DNA of 64,000 nucleotides from Mytilus galloprovincialis (taxonomy: Eukaryota > Mollusca > Bivalvia > Mytilida > Mytilidae): assembly GCF_965363235.1 (NCBI RefSeq), contig NC_134842.1:4243112-4307111 (forward strand), in the 5' to 3' direction. A program made the position numbers and the translations under genes. Within the stretch, counting starts at the first letter, position 1; each line of letters opens with the position of its first letter. Shown here piece by piece: positions 32,184-46,100 of this stretch. The notes under the pieces are model-generated. The model ran no database searches, was not told where the DNA came from, and was given only the letters and a program-made list of their open reading frames with translations.

Positions 32184-33725
32184 AACAACAGTCGAATGTT
32201 GAACAGACTTTTTTTATATTGTTAGTTTTCCACTTCCTGTTCAGAATAAAGAATCTCCGATTTACTCTGGAGGGCAGCTAGGTGATTGGGAAACTCTTAT
32301 GATACAGCTTTAAAACAAAACAGATGGATTGAATATTTTTCATGGCACATTTAAGACTTATGTATTTGGTGCATTGAAACTGATGAATAACTATGTCTGA
32401 TTCATCAAAGTTATAATTTAGTGATTTCTTTTCATTGTGTTTTAGTTTATTATTATTTTTTCAGTCTTATCATAGAACCTGCATACCCGTAGCCAGGGGG
32501 GTTGGGGGGGTTCGAACGAACTCCCCCTTGAAAACAAATAATGACTGTTAAAGTCAACGTTCTGTTCGAATTGTGACTGTTAAAGTCGAGTTTTTGAGGC
32601 CAAATAACCCCCCTTTTGAAATTTCTGGCTACGGGCCTGACCTGTAAGTTGTGAAGTTTAATGGTTGATGAAGAATTCTATGTATTTGAATGAGATTGTT
32701 TTTATAATATTTCTTTGTCTGAAATATAGATAATGATTGGTTATCCATTTTCTTTGTCTGATAAAGGTTGGGCATCCTTATAAATAATATTGTATTTACC
32801 TATCAATGAAACCAATGAAGAATTATTACAAGTTTAGAATAAGGGTCACATTTGTATTAGTTTATTCATAATTACCTTCTCTTTGCCAAAATTCTTATAT
32901 TTAAATACAAAGTACCTTTCTTTAATTTCCCATTAGGTTTTCTTTAAAAAATTCTGTCTTTGATTTCAGATTTTCTACTTCAATTAAAAAAAAAAAAATC
33001 TTTGCCGAATAAGATTTTTTCCTGATAGAAGGCAGGTCACTGGTACTGTTTCAGTTTACTGAATACAGTTAAACCAGTTTTAATGAAACATTCTTGAAAT
33101 AAGACTTTTTTGTCAACTGTACACTATGTCATTAATTCAAAAAGTTTTAAGCAGTAACTCCATATTATAATAATAGGATTGTTTTTAATATTTTTTGATA
33201 ATTTTGAAATCAAGGGACCAAAAGAGAGGCTTTATCATACCTTCTCTTTTTAACATGGATTTCTTTTTTTTTTATTTCAAATTATCATTTTCATAATGAT
33301 AGCAAAAGGTTACATGTATTGGGGTTAAAGTAGAAGAAAGGACTTTAATTGAAAGTTAAAAGTCAAAGAGAAATCAGAGAACTGAATGATGGGTATGGCT
33401 CCTCACAGGGCAGAAGAAAGGCATGTCAGTAAGAAATAGGATATGCTCTAAACCACATACATTAAATAAGAGTTATTTCCCCTGATAAATTCCATCTCTG
33501 TATTGAGGTATTTGGATGTATTGTTAAGTAACAGAGGCACATTAACAGTTCTTAAACTCCCTCAATCCTTTATTTTATAAGTCCTTTTTTTTGTTTATTT
33601 GTTATATATTATTGTTAATTATGTCAAATTTTTTTTTCAATTTTTGTTTGGCCTGTGTACATATTTTCTTATATATATGTATAGATGTAAATAATTGTAC
33701 AGCTTTGTGATTAAAGTAATTAATA
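32184..33725 (+). other. Probable WSB 3' untranslated region
   Basis: AATAAA occurs at 32245-32250, soon after the stop, and ATTAAA at 33710-33715, followed by a T/G-rich tract. Another AATAAA lies at 33835-33840. Which site is used cannot be told from sequence. The region is U-rich with ATTTA words, typical of a 3' UTR. Confidence 0.45.
32485..32642. mobile_element. CCCGTAGCCAG MITE in the WSB 3' region
   Basis: CCCGTAGCCAGGGGGGTTGG at the left pairs with TTTCTGGCTACGGGCCTGA at the right. The interior has AACTCCCCCTTGAAAAC and a doubled GACTGTTAAAGTC. It lies 300 bp after the stop codon, so it may be transcribed in the 3' UTR. Confidence 0.75.
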
Positions 33726-34121
33726 CTCCACATTGTGTTTCTTTTCATCAATGCATTCTGACGAGTAAAAATATCAGGAAAAAATAAGAATTGTTAGCTA
33801 TTGTTCCTTTATGATACCCTCACTTTAAGTATTCAATAAACGTGGGGAAAATTTGTTGATTATATAGGAAATCACTGAAGCATGACTGTGCAATAAAAAA
33901 AAGATAAACCATCACACCAAATATACAAAGCTATGAGAAAATACTATAAAAATGTCATGGAACAAATAGTTAATAAATAGAAAGATTGAGCTTTTTCAGA
34001 GGGGAAAGGGCGATGGATCAAAATAAAATTGGACATATTGAAATGAAAAGAAAATATGACTGAATACCACACATATAAAATTCCAAATTAGTAATGAGAA
34101 TATATATAAACTAAAAGTCAA
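33726..34121. other. Intergenic AT-rich DNA
   Basis: Contains a further AATAAA at 33835; nothing else recognised. Confidence 0.4.
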
Positions 34122-34340
34122 ATACTGTGGATTCATTTATTTTCGTGGGTATCAATTTTCATGGACAAGGGAAAACTTACATGTTCGTTGATATTTTAAT
34201 TTCGTGGTTATGACTAAGTCTGCATGCAATAATTCTATGGAAAATTTCTTATTTGTGAAACATTTAATTTCGTGGTAAACCTTTACCCACGAAATCCATG
34301 AAAATTGGTATCCAACGGAAAAAAATGACTCCACAGTACA
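34122..34340. mobile_element. GTGGATTCATT-type MITE, well-preserved copy
   Basis: ACTGTGGATTCATTTATTTT + CGTGGGTATCAATTTTCATG at the left is mirrored by CATGAAAATTGGTATCCAAC ... GACTCCACAGTA at the right. ATTTCGTGG occurs twice inside. This is the best copy for defining the family's ends. Confidence 0.8.
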
Positions 34341-34549
34341 TAAAATGATGGTTGGTGGGATGTAATGTCAGTGAGACAACAACCCACCATATATAACTAA
34401 TTAAGAAAAATAATATAACCAAAGATCACCATGACAATTGATGTTTCTATACTGTAGGAACAACCTGAGCGCTATACATGACAAAATTATAGATATTCAT
34501 TGTTAACCCATTTCTCTAACGTAAATCCATTGTTCTTACTGTAGATTAA

Positions 34550-34720
34550 CTAGGTTTCATCCACCATTTTCTTCATTAGGCAATGCCGGTTCAAAGTCAG
34601 GAATATAACAGTTTGCTTAATCTGTTTGAGCTTTTGTTTTTCTCATTTGTGAACAGACTTCCCATACAGAATTTTCTGTTGAGTTTAGTAATTTTGCTAT
34701 TTTACTTTTTGATAGAACAT
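34550..34720 (+). repeat. Interspersed repeat, copy at 55565-55725
   Basis: TCATCCACCATTTTCTTCAT, TAGGCAATGCC, AGTCAGGAATATAACAGTT and TTTTTGATAGAACA match, in the same orientation, the repeat in ESS2 intron 1. Confidence 0.65.
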
Positions 34721-34839
34721 AAATAATGCTTTTCTAGTTTCCTAGGCAACATAAATGATCATAAATACATTTCCCGTGTCCATACTTGGCTTACAAGGAT
34801 CTAACCAGACCTTTTAGGATCGTTTGGTTTTTATATGCA

Positions 34840-35045
34840 CATGGTTTTCCCATTTGAATGGTTTTACACTACTGGTAGTCATTTTTTGGGCCCTTTACAG
34901 CTTGCTGTTCAGTGTGAGCCAAGGCACTGTGTTGAAGACTGGACATTGACCTATTATGTCTATAATGGTATACTTTTACAAATTGTTACTTCTAGGATGG
35001 AGAGTTGTCTCATTGGCACTAATACCACATCTTCTTATATCTATA
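34840..35045 (+). repeat. Retroposon-like repeat (GGTTTTACACTACTGG)
   Basis: GAATGGTTTTACACTACTGG, GGGCCCTTTACAGCTTGCTG, GTGAGCCAAGGCACTG and GAGTTGTCTCATTGGCAC match 54870-55030 in order. The 71-codon frame across it is not a gene. Confidence 0.7.
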
Positions 35046-35859
35046 TATGATACGCACCTTAAAAATGTAAAAATTGTATGGAGGAATATCTTTGACTAAT
35101 GTAATAATTAAAGTCATATGAAACGAGTGAGTGGTGAAAATATACTTTATCTAATTCTTGAACCAATGCATGTATATATCCTTAACTTAGTCCTCTGTGC
35201 ACGATTTTATCATTTTCTATGCAAATATATTGTATAATCGTCATTTTATTTTCTCTCTGTCTGTTATGATTTAACAAATATGGCTGTTCATTAAATGTCG
35301 TGTTTTGAAGACGAAGTTTACCAATTATCACCTTATAGTAAACAAATAACAAAAAGCATTGGTATTGAGCACGTGTTCAACATGTACAATCAGATAATTG
35401 TTTATTTTAATGACAGATCCATGCGTATTGCGATCACCAGATGTTTTTAAGGAGGGTTACGCTCAGGTCACTATGCATACGGAAAATATTTCAGAGAATT
35501 GCTTCCTGGAAGCAAGCAATTGAAAATAAGTAAACTTCTTCTAAATGTGGACAAATTAAAAGAATTTTCATCAGAAAAAAGTATATGTACATAAGTTGTA
35601 TAATGAAAACTATCTATTTAGTTATAAAAAAACATGTGTATAATTTTTTTTTAATTTGATGTTTCATATGACTTGAACAAACAGAAAGTAGAAACATGTA
35701 AGCAATATACCATAACACAAAATGTCAAACATTTTATTAAAAACTTAATGAAAATTCATATTAAATTTTTTAACAGCAAATACAAGACTCATTAATATTA
35801 CACTGGAGGTAACACCTTGAATGACTTCTATTTTTTAACATCACAGAAGAATCATGTCT
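35046..35859. other. Intergenic AT-rich DNA
   Basis: No gene or repeat with a second copy. TCATATGAAACGAGTGAG at 35113 is echoed in reverse near 35660 (TTTCATATGACTTGAAC), so 35100-35680 may be an unrecognised inverted-repeat element. Confidence 0.35.
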
Positions 35860-36128
35860 AAACAAGGAATTATTTGAATCTGGAATAATTTTGAATTCTG
35901 GAAAATTAATAATAAATTTATGATGAAAACTAACCCAACTAAATAGGGTTAGCCATGCGAGCATGGCTAAGGGGGTTAGTTAGTTCATACTGAAATGATA
36001 GCGAGTGTAAAATTAACCGTAGCCATGCGTGCATGGCTAACCCTATTTAGTTAGGTTAGTTTCATACTACATTTCTAATCAATTTTCCAGAATTCAAAAT
36101 TATTCCAGATTCAAATAATTCCTTGTTT
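35860..36128. mobile_element. AAACAAGG MITE with ~100-bp arms
   Basis: Both arms are well kept: AAACAAGGAATTATTTGAAT ... TTCTGGAAAATT at the left, the reverse complement at the right, closing through GGGTTAGCCATGC / GCATGGCTAACCC. CT flanks both ends (35858-35859 and 36129-36130), matching the 2-bp duplication at the WSB copy. Confidence 0.85.
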
Positions 36129-37130
36129 CTACATGAAATTCAGTTTTTAGCAGTTATGTTAACATACAGTAAAATTGTTTTAGCCATCAATATATGTCAA
36201 CACAAAACTTAAAACATATTAAGCTTCTTGGTGCTCCATTTAAAACTTTAGCAAGAAAATAACTTGTATGCTGCATTTAAAAAATCGACATAAAATTATC
36301 TTATATATTTGTCCTTTTATTAAAAGTTTCACAAATAAAGTTATAAACAATGCAATAATCTCTGGATTGATAATAAAGTTCTCAACATGTCATGCATGTA
36401 TTTCATGTCTATGTGGAATAAACAGACATGGTGGAATGCAATATATAAAAATATTGATGACATAGAATATATATAAAAGAATTTTATGCTCTGCAAATTA
36501 CAGATGATAACTAGTTTTTCCTTGCATTACAATGGGCAGGGTCACATGGAAAAACACACCAAAAGTGCACCTGTTCTTCCCAAAATGTCAACAGTATTTA
36601 AGTTATGTGACCCCTATTTCTGTAAATAGATTTTGGTATTTCTAGAAATTTTAAAACATTTCCCTCATTTCCGTTCTACTTATAAACCATGCGATTACTT
36701 TTTGTAGCAAATAATTGATCTCAGACTAGTTTAACAGATAATAACAATTTTCAACAAAATTATCAAATGCAGGTTGAAATTTCTATAGTATAAAACTAAT
36801 AAAGTAAAACATAGCTTATTTTTTTTCAATTCTACTTTGCGTTATAAATCTTTTTAACAAGTTACATTGGATTGTAATATGATGTCTGTTATTTGTTCAT
36901 TTCAGACTGTATGTTTCCTTCTATCACGTCTGCTATGTGTTTGGATCTTAGAATACACTGTGTTTGTTACTGTATGTCAACTCCATCATACCCTGCCACA
37001 AAACACTTTAAATTTCTTTCAGGGTATCTCACAAAGAAATTTTTACTGTCAATCAATCTGAAATGATTGACCACTTCTTTAGAGTTGGCAGATTAATATT
37101 TCTTGGAATAAATGATAAAAATCATCAACA
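36129..37130. other. Region downstream of ESS2, probable 3' UTR and intergenic
   Basis: On the minus strand the nearest canonical AATAAA I find is at 36316-36321, about 810 bp past the ESS2 stop. No other gene is seen; plus-strand frames are chance. Confidence 0.4.
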
Positions 37131-40100
37131 TTAAAAGAAATCTGCAGCTGTTTTCCTTTTTGGTAATTTGAGGAGATTGTCAGTAAGGGAGGTAATATCA
37201 CTTCCTTCACGTTTACTTCCAGGTGTCCGATTTGGAGTTTTGACACTTTTTGGCGTATTTGTAGGTGTGAGTCTGACAGGAGTTTTGTCTCCTGGTAGTC
37301 TATGTATCGGTGAAGGACTATAACTGTCTCTAAGAGCTTTATCTGTATTTGTACGGATCCTGAATCGAGAGTTGACCAGTTTTTGTGCTGCAGGAGACAT
37401 CGATGCTACACGATCAGTTGTACTCATACCAAATCTGGCTGCTGGCCTGTAAAAGAAAATGATAATCAAGTTAAAGGCTGAACATAGAAAAACATTTTAT
37501 TTAACCATGAAAGTCAGATAACTTCAGAATGGGAATAAGTGAAAATTACAATATTAAAATATATTCGCACTTTATATTTCTAAATTTTGTTACTATTTCA
37601 TTTAAATTTGACAAGGCAAACTATTGTATATTCATATGTCTTATTGTAACAGTCAATCTTATTAAAATTAAATCTCTGCACTTGCTCATTTTTTTAATGC
37701 ATGGTCGCTGCCTAGCTTTAGCAAAGTCTGCATACAATCCTTTAATTACTTTTTTTAATTCATTGAACACATAAATTTTTTGTTCCCCTGTTCTCACAAA
37801 AATTGGTATCCAACAATTATTAATGAATACACAGCAGTGTGAAATTAAGTCAAAATTTGCCTACAATTGAGACATTATATACATAAGAAACTTGTCTGTT
37901 GTTATAGACCATGTGGTGATGTCTTTACAGTGAGACATTATATACATAAGAAACTTGTCTGTTGTTATAAACCATGTGGTGATGTCTTTACAGTGAGACA
38001 TTATATACATAAGAAACTTGTCTGTTGTTATAAACCATGTGGTGATGTCTTTACAGTGAGACATTATATACATAAGAAACTTATCTGTTGTTATAGACCA
38101 TGTGGTGATGTCTTTACAGTGAGACATTATATACATAAGAAACTTGTCTGTTGTTATAGACCATGTGGTGATGTCTTTACAGTGAGACATTATATACATA
38201 AGAAACTTGTCTGTTGTTATAGACCATGTGGTGATGTCTTTACAGTGAGACATTATATACATAAGAAACTTGTCTGTTGTTATAGACCATGTGGTGATGT
38301 CTTTACAGTGAGACATTATATACATAAGAAACTTGTCTGTTGTTATAGACCATGTGGTGATGTCTTTACAGTGAGACATTATATACATAAGAAACTTGTC
38401 TGTTGTTATAAACCATGTGGTGATGTCTTTACAGTGAGACATTATATACATAAGAAACTTGTCTGTTGTTATAGACCATGTGGTGATGTCTTTACAGTGG
38501 TTTGCTGTTTCATGGATTTCAAAGGTTACATTTACATTCCTTTCAAAGAATTACTTAATGACATGTGTGTTTGTGTATATATGGAAAGACGAGGAAAGAT
38601 CAAGTCAATCAACAGATCAATATGAATTTTTATCAGTCTTCCCACTGTTTATATCACTCTTCTCAGCTCTTAATAAAATTGCATATCACAGCTTTGTGGC
38701 GTCATATAAGTTGACCCGATCTTAATAACTTTGACCCGGATATATCATCGATGTCATAATGTTTGAGCTGACGTTGATAAATTTGACCCAAACTTATCAA
38801 GTCATCTTCCGGTTGCTAGTGAAACTAAGAATACACTTTGAAAAGACGAAAAAACAGACAATAAACTGATTATCAAGTTGTCTGCATGTTGATATTGTAA
38901 AATATCAGCTGCGAGTCACAATATGAAGCTTTTTGTCCATTTTAGTGCAATTTAATAATTAAGTTGAAAGTCTAGCCTGCTTGAAGCTTTTTGTTGAGTA
39001 AGGCAGTCTAGCCTGAACAGATTTATACTTAATGATGAAAGTCTGGCCTGAACAGATTTAATACTTACGACGAAAATCTGGCCTGAACAGATTTAATAGC
39101 TTTTTCTTTCTTATCTCTATGAGCTTTACTGGCTTTTTCAGCTAACTCAAGAGCTATTTCATCTCTCCTTGGAACATCTGGTATCTATATTAAAACAAAG
39201 AAATTTCCCAAATTAATGAAAATTGTAAAAATTTACTATAAAGGGCAACTCCTTAAGGGGTCAACTGACCATTTTGGTCATGTTAACTTATTTGTAGATC
39301 TTACTCAGCTGAACATTATTGCTGTTTACAGATTATCTCTAACTATATTAGTATTCAAGATAATACTAAAAACGGCAAAATTTCTTTAAAAATTACCAAT
39401 TGGGGGCAGAAACCAAACAACCAGTTGTCTTATTCATTTGAAAATTTCAGGGCATATAGATATTGACTTGATAAACAATTTAACCCCTTGTCAGATTTGC
39501 TCTAAATGCTTCGTAATTCAGTTTCAGAGTAATAAGGCAAAATCTACATTTTACCCCTATGTTTTTTTTTTTTCCATGGTGACCATGGGTCACCGCAAAC
39601 ATTTTTTTAAAACAAGATCACCTAATAATGATTGTGGCTAAGTTTGGTTAAATTTGGCCCAATAGTTTCAGAGTAGAAGATTTTTTAAAAAGAAAAATTG
39701 GTAAAAATTGACTCCTCAAGGGGTCAACTGACCATTCTGGTCATGTTGACTTATAAGTAGATCTTACTTTGCTGAACATTATTGCTGTTTACAGTTTATC
39801 TATAATAATATTCAAGATAACCAAAAACTGCAAAATTTCCTTAAAATTACTAATTTGGGGGCAGCAACCAAACTAGAGGCTCTCAAGAGCCTGTGTCGCT
39901 CACCTGTTAATGTGTTTACTGATGTCGGCCATCTTCGTTGGTAGGCGGGGTCATTAGACATTTTTTTTTAAAATAGATACCCTAGTACAATGTATTATGA
40001 TTGTAGCGAAGTTTGGTTAAATTTGGACAAGTCGTTTTAGAAAAGATTTTTATACAAGTTACAAAAATGACCAAAAGTTGTTCAATATTGACTATAAAGG

Positions 40101-43100
40101 GCAATAACTCCTTAAGGGGTCCTCTAACAATTTTGATCATGCTGACTTATTTGTAGATCTTACTTTGCTGAACATTATTGCTGTTTACAGTTTATCTCTA
40201 TCTATAATAGTATTCAAGATAATAACCAATAACTGCAAAATATCCTTAAAATCACAAATTTTAGGGCAGCAACCCAACAACCGGTTGTCCGATTCAACTC
40301 AAAATTTGTGAGGGGATATATCTTATTCTGATGGACATTTAAATGTTGAAAGATTTGCCCTAAATGTCTTAGTTTCAAAGATATAAAGCAAAAACTGCAT
40401 TTTACCACTATGTTCTAATTTTAGCCATGTCGGCCATTTTGTTTAGTAGGCTGGGTCATCGGACACATTTTTTAAACTATAAACCACAATGATAATTGTG
40501 GCCAAGATTGGTTAAATTTGGCAAAGTAGTTTTGGAGAAGAATATTTTTAGAAAAGTTACAAAAAATGACGAAAAGTTGTTAAAAATTTACTATAAAGGG
40601 CAATAACTCCTTAAGGGGTCAACTGACAATTTTGGTCATGTTGACTTATTTGTAGGTCTTACCTTGCTGAACATAAATGCTGTTTACAGTTTATCTCTAT
40701 CTATAATAATATTCAAGATAATAACCAAAAACAGCAAAATTTTCCTAAAATTACCAATTCAGGGGCAGCAACCCGACAATGGGTTGTCCGATTCATCTGA
40801 AAATTTCAGGGCAGATAGATCTTGACCTGATAAACAATTTTACCCCATGTCAGATTTGCTCTAAATGCTTTGGTTTTTGAGTTATAAGCCAAAAACTGCA
40901 TTTTACCCCTATGTTCTATTTTTAGCCATGGCGGCCATCTTGGTTGGTTGGCCGGGTCAAGCCACACATTTTTAAAACTAGATATCCCAATGATGATTGT
41001 GGCCAAGTTTGGTTTAGTTTGGCATGGTAGTTTCAGAGGAGAAGATTTTTGTAAAAGTTTACGGACGACGGACGACGGACGACAGACGACGGACGCAGGA
41101 CGACGGACGACGGACGCCAAGTGATGAGAAAAGCTCACTTGACCTTTCAGGTCAGGTGAGCTAAAAAAGGGTTTTCTGATTTGTCTGAAAATATGAGGGA
41201 AGATAGATATTGACCTGATTAAATTTTTTTCTCCATGTCAGATTTGCTCTTAATGCTTTGGTTTTAGAGATATAAGCCAAAATCTACATTTTACCCCTAT
41301 GTTCTATTTTTAGCCATGGCAGCCATCTTGGTTGGTAGGCTGGGTCACCAAACACATTTTTTAAACTAGAAACGCTAGTGATGATTGTGGCCAAGTTTTG
41401 TTAAATTTGGCCCAGTTGTTTCAGAGAAGATTTTTGATAAGTAAACGACGCTAGACAACTTGGCCCAGGTGAGCTAAAAAACATAAGGGGCTCATGTCAA
41501 GAGAAATAAACAATTCACCAATGTTTCATGGATATTGGTTAAAACATTTTTGAGTTAATGTCCGACATGTTGTTGACGGACAGACAGATGTTCAGTGGTA
41601 TACCATATTACGTCCTGTCAATGGCTGTATAAATCAAAGTGCTGGATAGCACCTCTGGAAAGTTTGCAACTGTAGCTGCATGTGTATTATTCCAAAAAGG
41701 TTATAGACGTGTATCATTTCAAAAATGTATTTCATCACAGCTTGGATGTTTTAAACTAAACCATTGTCTTGTCAGTAATTATCAACAAGAGGCTGTCACA
41801 ACGACAGCAAACCGGATTTATTAACATTTATTTGTGTCCTGGCAATATCACAAGAACCATTACTGATGAATGGTGAAAGTGAAAATCGTCAATATCAAAT
41901 TTGACCTCCATTTTGTCATCAGTATCAACATATTAAAATTTGAAAAGCTTAGATTGAATGGTTCATGAGTAAATGCAACAACGTGAATGGAAACACCATT
42001 TTACGATCTTTCAAGAACCATAACTCCTGAACGGTAAAAGTCAAAATCGTCATTATTGAACTTGACCTCTATTTTGTCATCAGTAACAACATATTAAAAT
42101 TTCAAAAGCTTTGGTTGAATGGTTCATGAGAAAATGCACGGACACGACAGGAAACACCATTTTTCAATCTTTCAAGAACCATAACTCCTGAACGGTAAAA
42201 GTCAAAATCGTCATTATTGAACTTGACCTCCATTTTGTCATCAATAACAGCATATTAAAATTTCGGAAGCTTTGGTAGAACAGTTCATGCATAAATGCAC
42301 GGACACGACTGGAAACTCCATTTTTCAATCTTTCAAGAACCATAACTCCTGAACGGTAAAAGTCAAATTCGTCATTATTGAACTTGACCTCCATTCTGTC
42401 ATTAGTAACAACATATTAAAATTTGGGAAGCTTTGGTAGAACAGTTCATGCGTAAATGCACGGACAACTCCATTTTTCAATCTTTCAAGAACCATAACTC
42501 ATGAACGGTAAAAGTCAAAATCGCCATTATTGAACTTGACCTTCGTATAGTTGTCAGTAATAACATATTAAAATTTTAAAAGCTTTGGTTGAACGGTTCA
42601 TGAGTTAATGCACGGACAACATTTGATTGCCGCCCGCCCGCCCGCCCGCCCGCCCGACCGCCCGCCTGCCCGCCGTACATCCCCAAATCAATAACCGACA
42701 TTTTTGTCACAAAAATCCGGTTAAAAATCACTTTTTTCATGTTTGTCATAAAAAGTATTGATATTTTCTATTGAAACCTAAAACTGTAGATCTAAAATAT
42801 TGAAATATACAGAAAGCTCTGAATATTTCTTTTTAAGTACCCATACCATGTCAACATCAAGGGCCTGTGAATTAGTATTTTTATATTGGTTTAGATCCTT
42901 CATATTTGGTTTTAGTAAATTAACACGTAAGTTTTTTTGTTTGAATTGCTCCATATGTTTCCTATCGGGGCCTTTTATAGCTTTCTGCATATATATGGTA
43001 CAGATATTTCTCATTATTGACGACCATATGGTGGCCTATAGTTATTGATACATTTTCCTCCTTTGAACTCTTTTGGATAGCATTGGTTCTTTGCAAAAAA

Positions 43101-46100
43101 TACCACATCCTTTTTTATAAATAAGACAGTTACAGTAACTTAAATCAATACAAATGTAATGAAAGTGAATTTATATTAAAGGCTTTTATCTAAAATAGGG
43201 AATGTGTCCATGGGATACAAATGATGCCACCGCTAGAATTAATGTTATAAAGGGTCACAACTCAAGAACTGTAAATGTGCGTGACGCTACCAAAATGTGT
43301 ACTGAGTGAAAAGTTGATCTGAGTTATGGGGTAATAAGCATTGTGTATACATTCTAATTACACAGTATTGCGCAATAGATTTGTTAGATCTTGACATTTG
43401 TTTTGTGTCAGAAACCTATATATTATGTCAAAAATTTGATCGCAATCCAAATTTAGAGCTATATCAAGTTTGAATGTTGTGTCCATACTTGTCCCAACTG
43501 TTCAGGGTTTCGACCTATGTGGTCGTATAAAGATGTGCCCAGCGGAGCATCTGGTTCCATTTGTAACAAGGCACAACCCTAGAGCAGTAAAAATTTCTCC
43601 ACCAAATTTCAAGATTGATCTTTGTTTTATTGTTAAAAGTATTAACACTGTATTAATTTCATAACATTTGGTTGAGCGAACTGAAGTTAGATAACTGAAA
43701 CGAAAATAGTCAGCAATTTTTTACATATGTAAAGGGGCATAACTCTAAAATGGTATAACTATCGCCACCAAAATTCAAACTTGATCAGTGTTTGTGGTAA
43801 TGAGCATTGTGTATAAGATTCATAGCATTTGGTTAAGACAAACTAAAGTTAGAGAACAGAAACTAAAATTTCAAGCAACTTTCCTTTTTGTAAAGTAGCA
43901 TAAAATGCTAGAATGGTAAAAGTGACGCAACTAAAATTCAAACTTGACTTGTGAATTGTGGTTATAAGCATTGCGTATAAGTTTCATACAATTTGGTTCA
44001 GGCAAACTAAAGTAAGAGAACAGAAACGAATTTTGGGATGTACGGAGGTACATGTACGTACAAGTAAGGGAAGGACATACATACTTACAGCTGAACAAGG
44101 ATAAAACTCAATACGGTGGGAGCATAACAACAGCAGTATGACCACAGGAATAAAAAGTTTATATACACTAGATTCATAGAGGTGCTTATAACCTGTAACA
44201 CATTTAGTTGCTGTTGTGAAATTAAGCATTGTCTTATGAGTTAAGAACATTTGAGAATTTTTGTTTTAAGCCATTCACTTGATATATATTACGGTAATCA
44301 TTGCCTCTGTGTTTGGGTGACAAAGCAATTGAAATCTATTAATATAGGGCATGGTATGCCTTAAAACTTTTCCAGATGCACAGGCCGCTGTTTGTCTGTA
44401 ATCTATCTAAATTTTGAGGTGAAAATGCAGCCATTTTAGCCAAAGGGTACACATCATGAACCTTATAATCATTTCTATAGAACTTGTCTTGATACCCTGA
44501 GCTATAATATTCGAAGAAGTGGATGCTGACTCGGTTGCTTTTAATACAGATGCTATATGATACGAATTTACAATAACACACCAGAAGTGGTATGATGTAA
44601 ATTTTTGGAAGAAGAACTGACGTTGGGTCAATGTTTTTCTGCTGTCAGTTTGATCCACTTGAGCATGCTGAACGAGTAAAGTTCCTTATATCCACATTGG
44701 AATGTGAAACAATTAGTATTTAAATAACGGAATTAAGTTTTCAAATGATTTTTGTCATCAAAATCTTCCAATCGATGTTTAGACAAAAACAATGCATTTT
44801 TTATTTTTTTATTTTATTAAAGCCGGTCATTTTTACCTTTACTCGTCCTTGGCGTGAGACGTTAGACATATAATATAATTTAATTATCGAGTATTTTATA
44901 TTCTTTCATCTGTGTTTTGTTTAAACAAACCATTATCACTTTTCAATTATCCGACGGCTTGGTCAAAATGTCAACTTGTTCTCGCATTTTAATCAGTCAT
45001 TCCTGATTCTTACCATACACTCAGGATTTTACCACGTTTACGTACGTACATATAGTAAACAGGTAAAAGTAGAGCAGGGAAATGTTCATTCATGAAATAT
45101 TCATGAATGAATGATATTCATGAATGAATGAAAACGCAATCTGGCGTAGATTTCTTGTGATTTTCTCTACAGCGCATGGCAGATCCGCGAAGTAGTGTTT
45201 GTAATACTCATTTTAAAATGAAGTTAAATTCATCTGAATCGTCGGTGAATATTCATTTCTTTTTATTCAAGCTGTAATCTTTTCAGTCAAAACAGTAGTT
45301 ACTCAAAATTTTAAAAGAATCTTCCAAGAATCAGAACTCAAACACTAGTACTACACTATCTCGGAGCAGAATATATTGCGATAATCTGTCAACCGGAAGT
45401 TTGAGGCCGACGCCTAAGGAAAGTAGCAATAGCAAGCTATAGCAAACTTTCCAAAAACAGTGTTTTGTACACATTGCTTACATGCTATGAGACCTTGTAC
45501 ATCTCATCAGTGTACGGACTAAATATTGATATGACAGTAACCTAACAACTTTACCTTAAATGTAGGACCAGGCGTTGCTGAAATAGCATCTGCAGGATCC
45601 AATCTAAATGGTGTACCCTCGATTTCTCCCCAAGTCATTAATGGAGACTCGTCTACACCAGGGGCTGGTGACGGAGTACCCACAAATCCATATCCATTAA
45701 TCTGTGGGGATTCTGAAGGCAAGATTTCCTTCCCATCATGCCCTATTTTACCACAATTAGCCATTGCTTTAGCTGATGCAGCCTGCTTCATCATTTCACG
45801 ACTTTTATTCCGATTCCAAGGGTTAATTTGAAAGCGTGTGTTGTCATGTACTATTTTCCTTGGTTTCTTTTTCTTCATGTCGACAAGTTCCTCATTGCTA
45901 AACTCCGCCCCATCAGGCACATACATCAGAGCATTTCTTGTTTTGTATTTCCAACTGTTGATTATATCATGGTTCCCTTCAATGGCTGCTTGCTGTTCAA
46001 CTGATGGTAGTGCTAGGTGTTCTTTCTCTTCCTAAAAGTAAGAATTTATATCATTTTATATTTTAAGTGGTTACTATGGATTAATTATCATTCTTAGTAT

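Noticed and set aside
37867-38625. Long open frames on both strands over the 63-bp array
   Set aside because: They arise because the unit is 63 bp and stop-free; they lie inside an ESS2 intron with no splice or start context.
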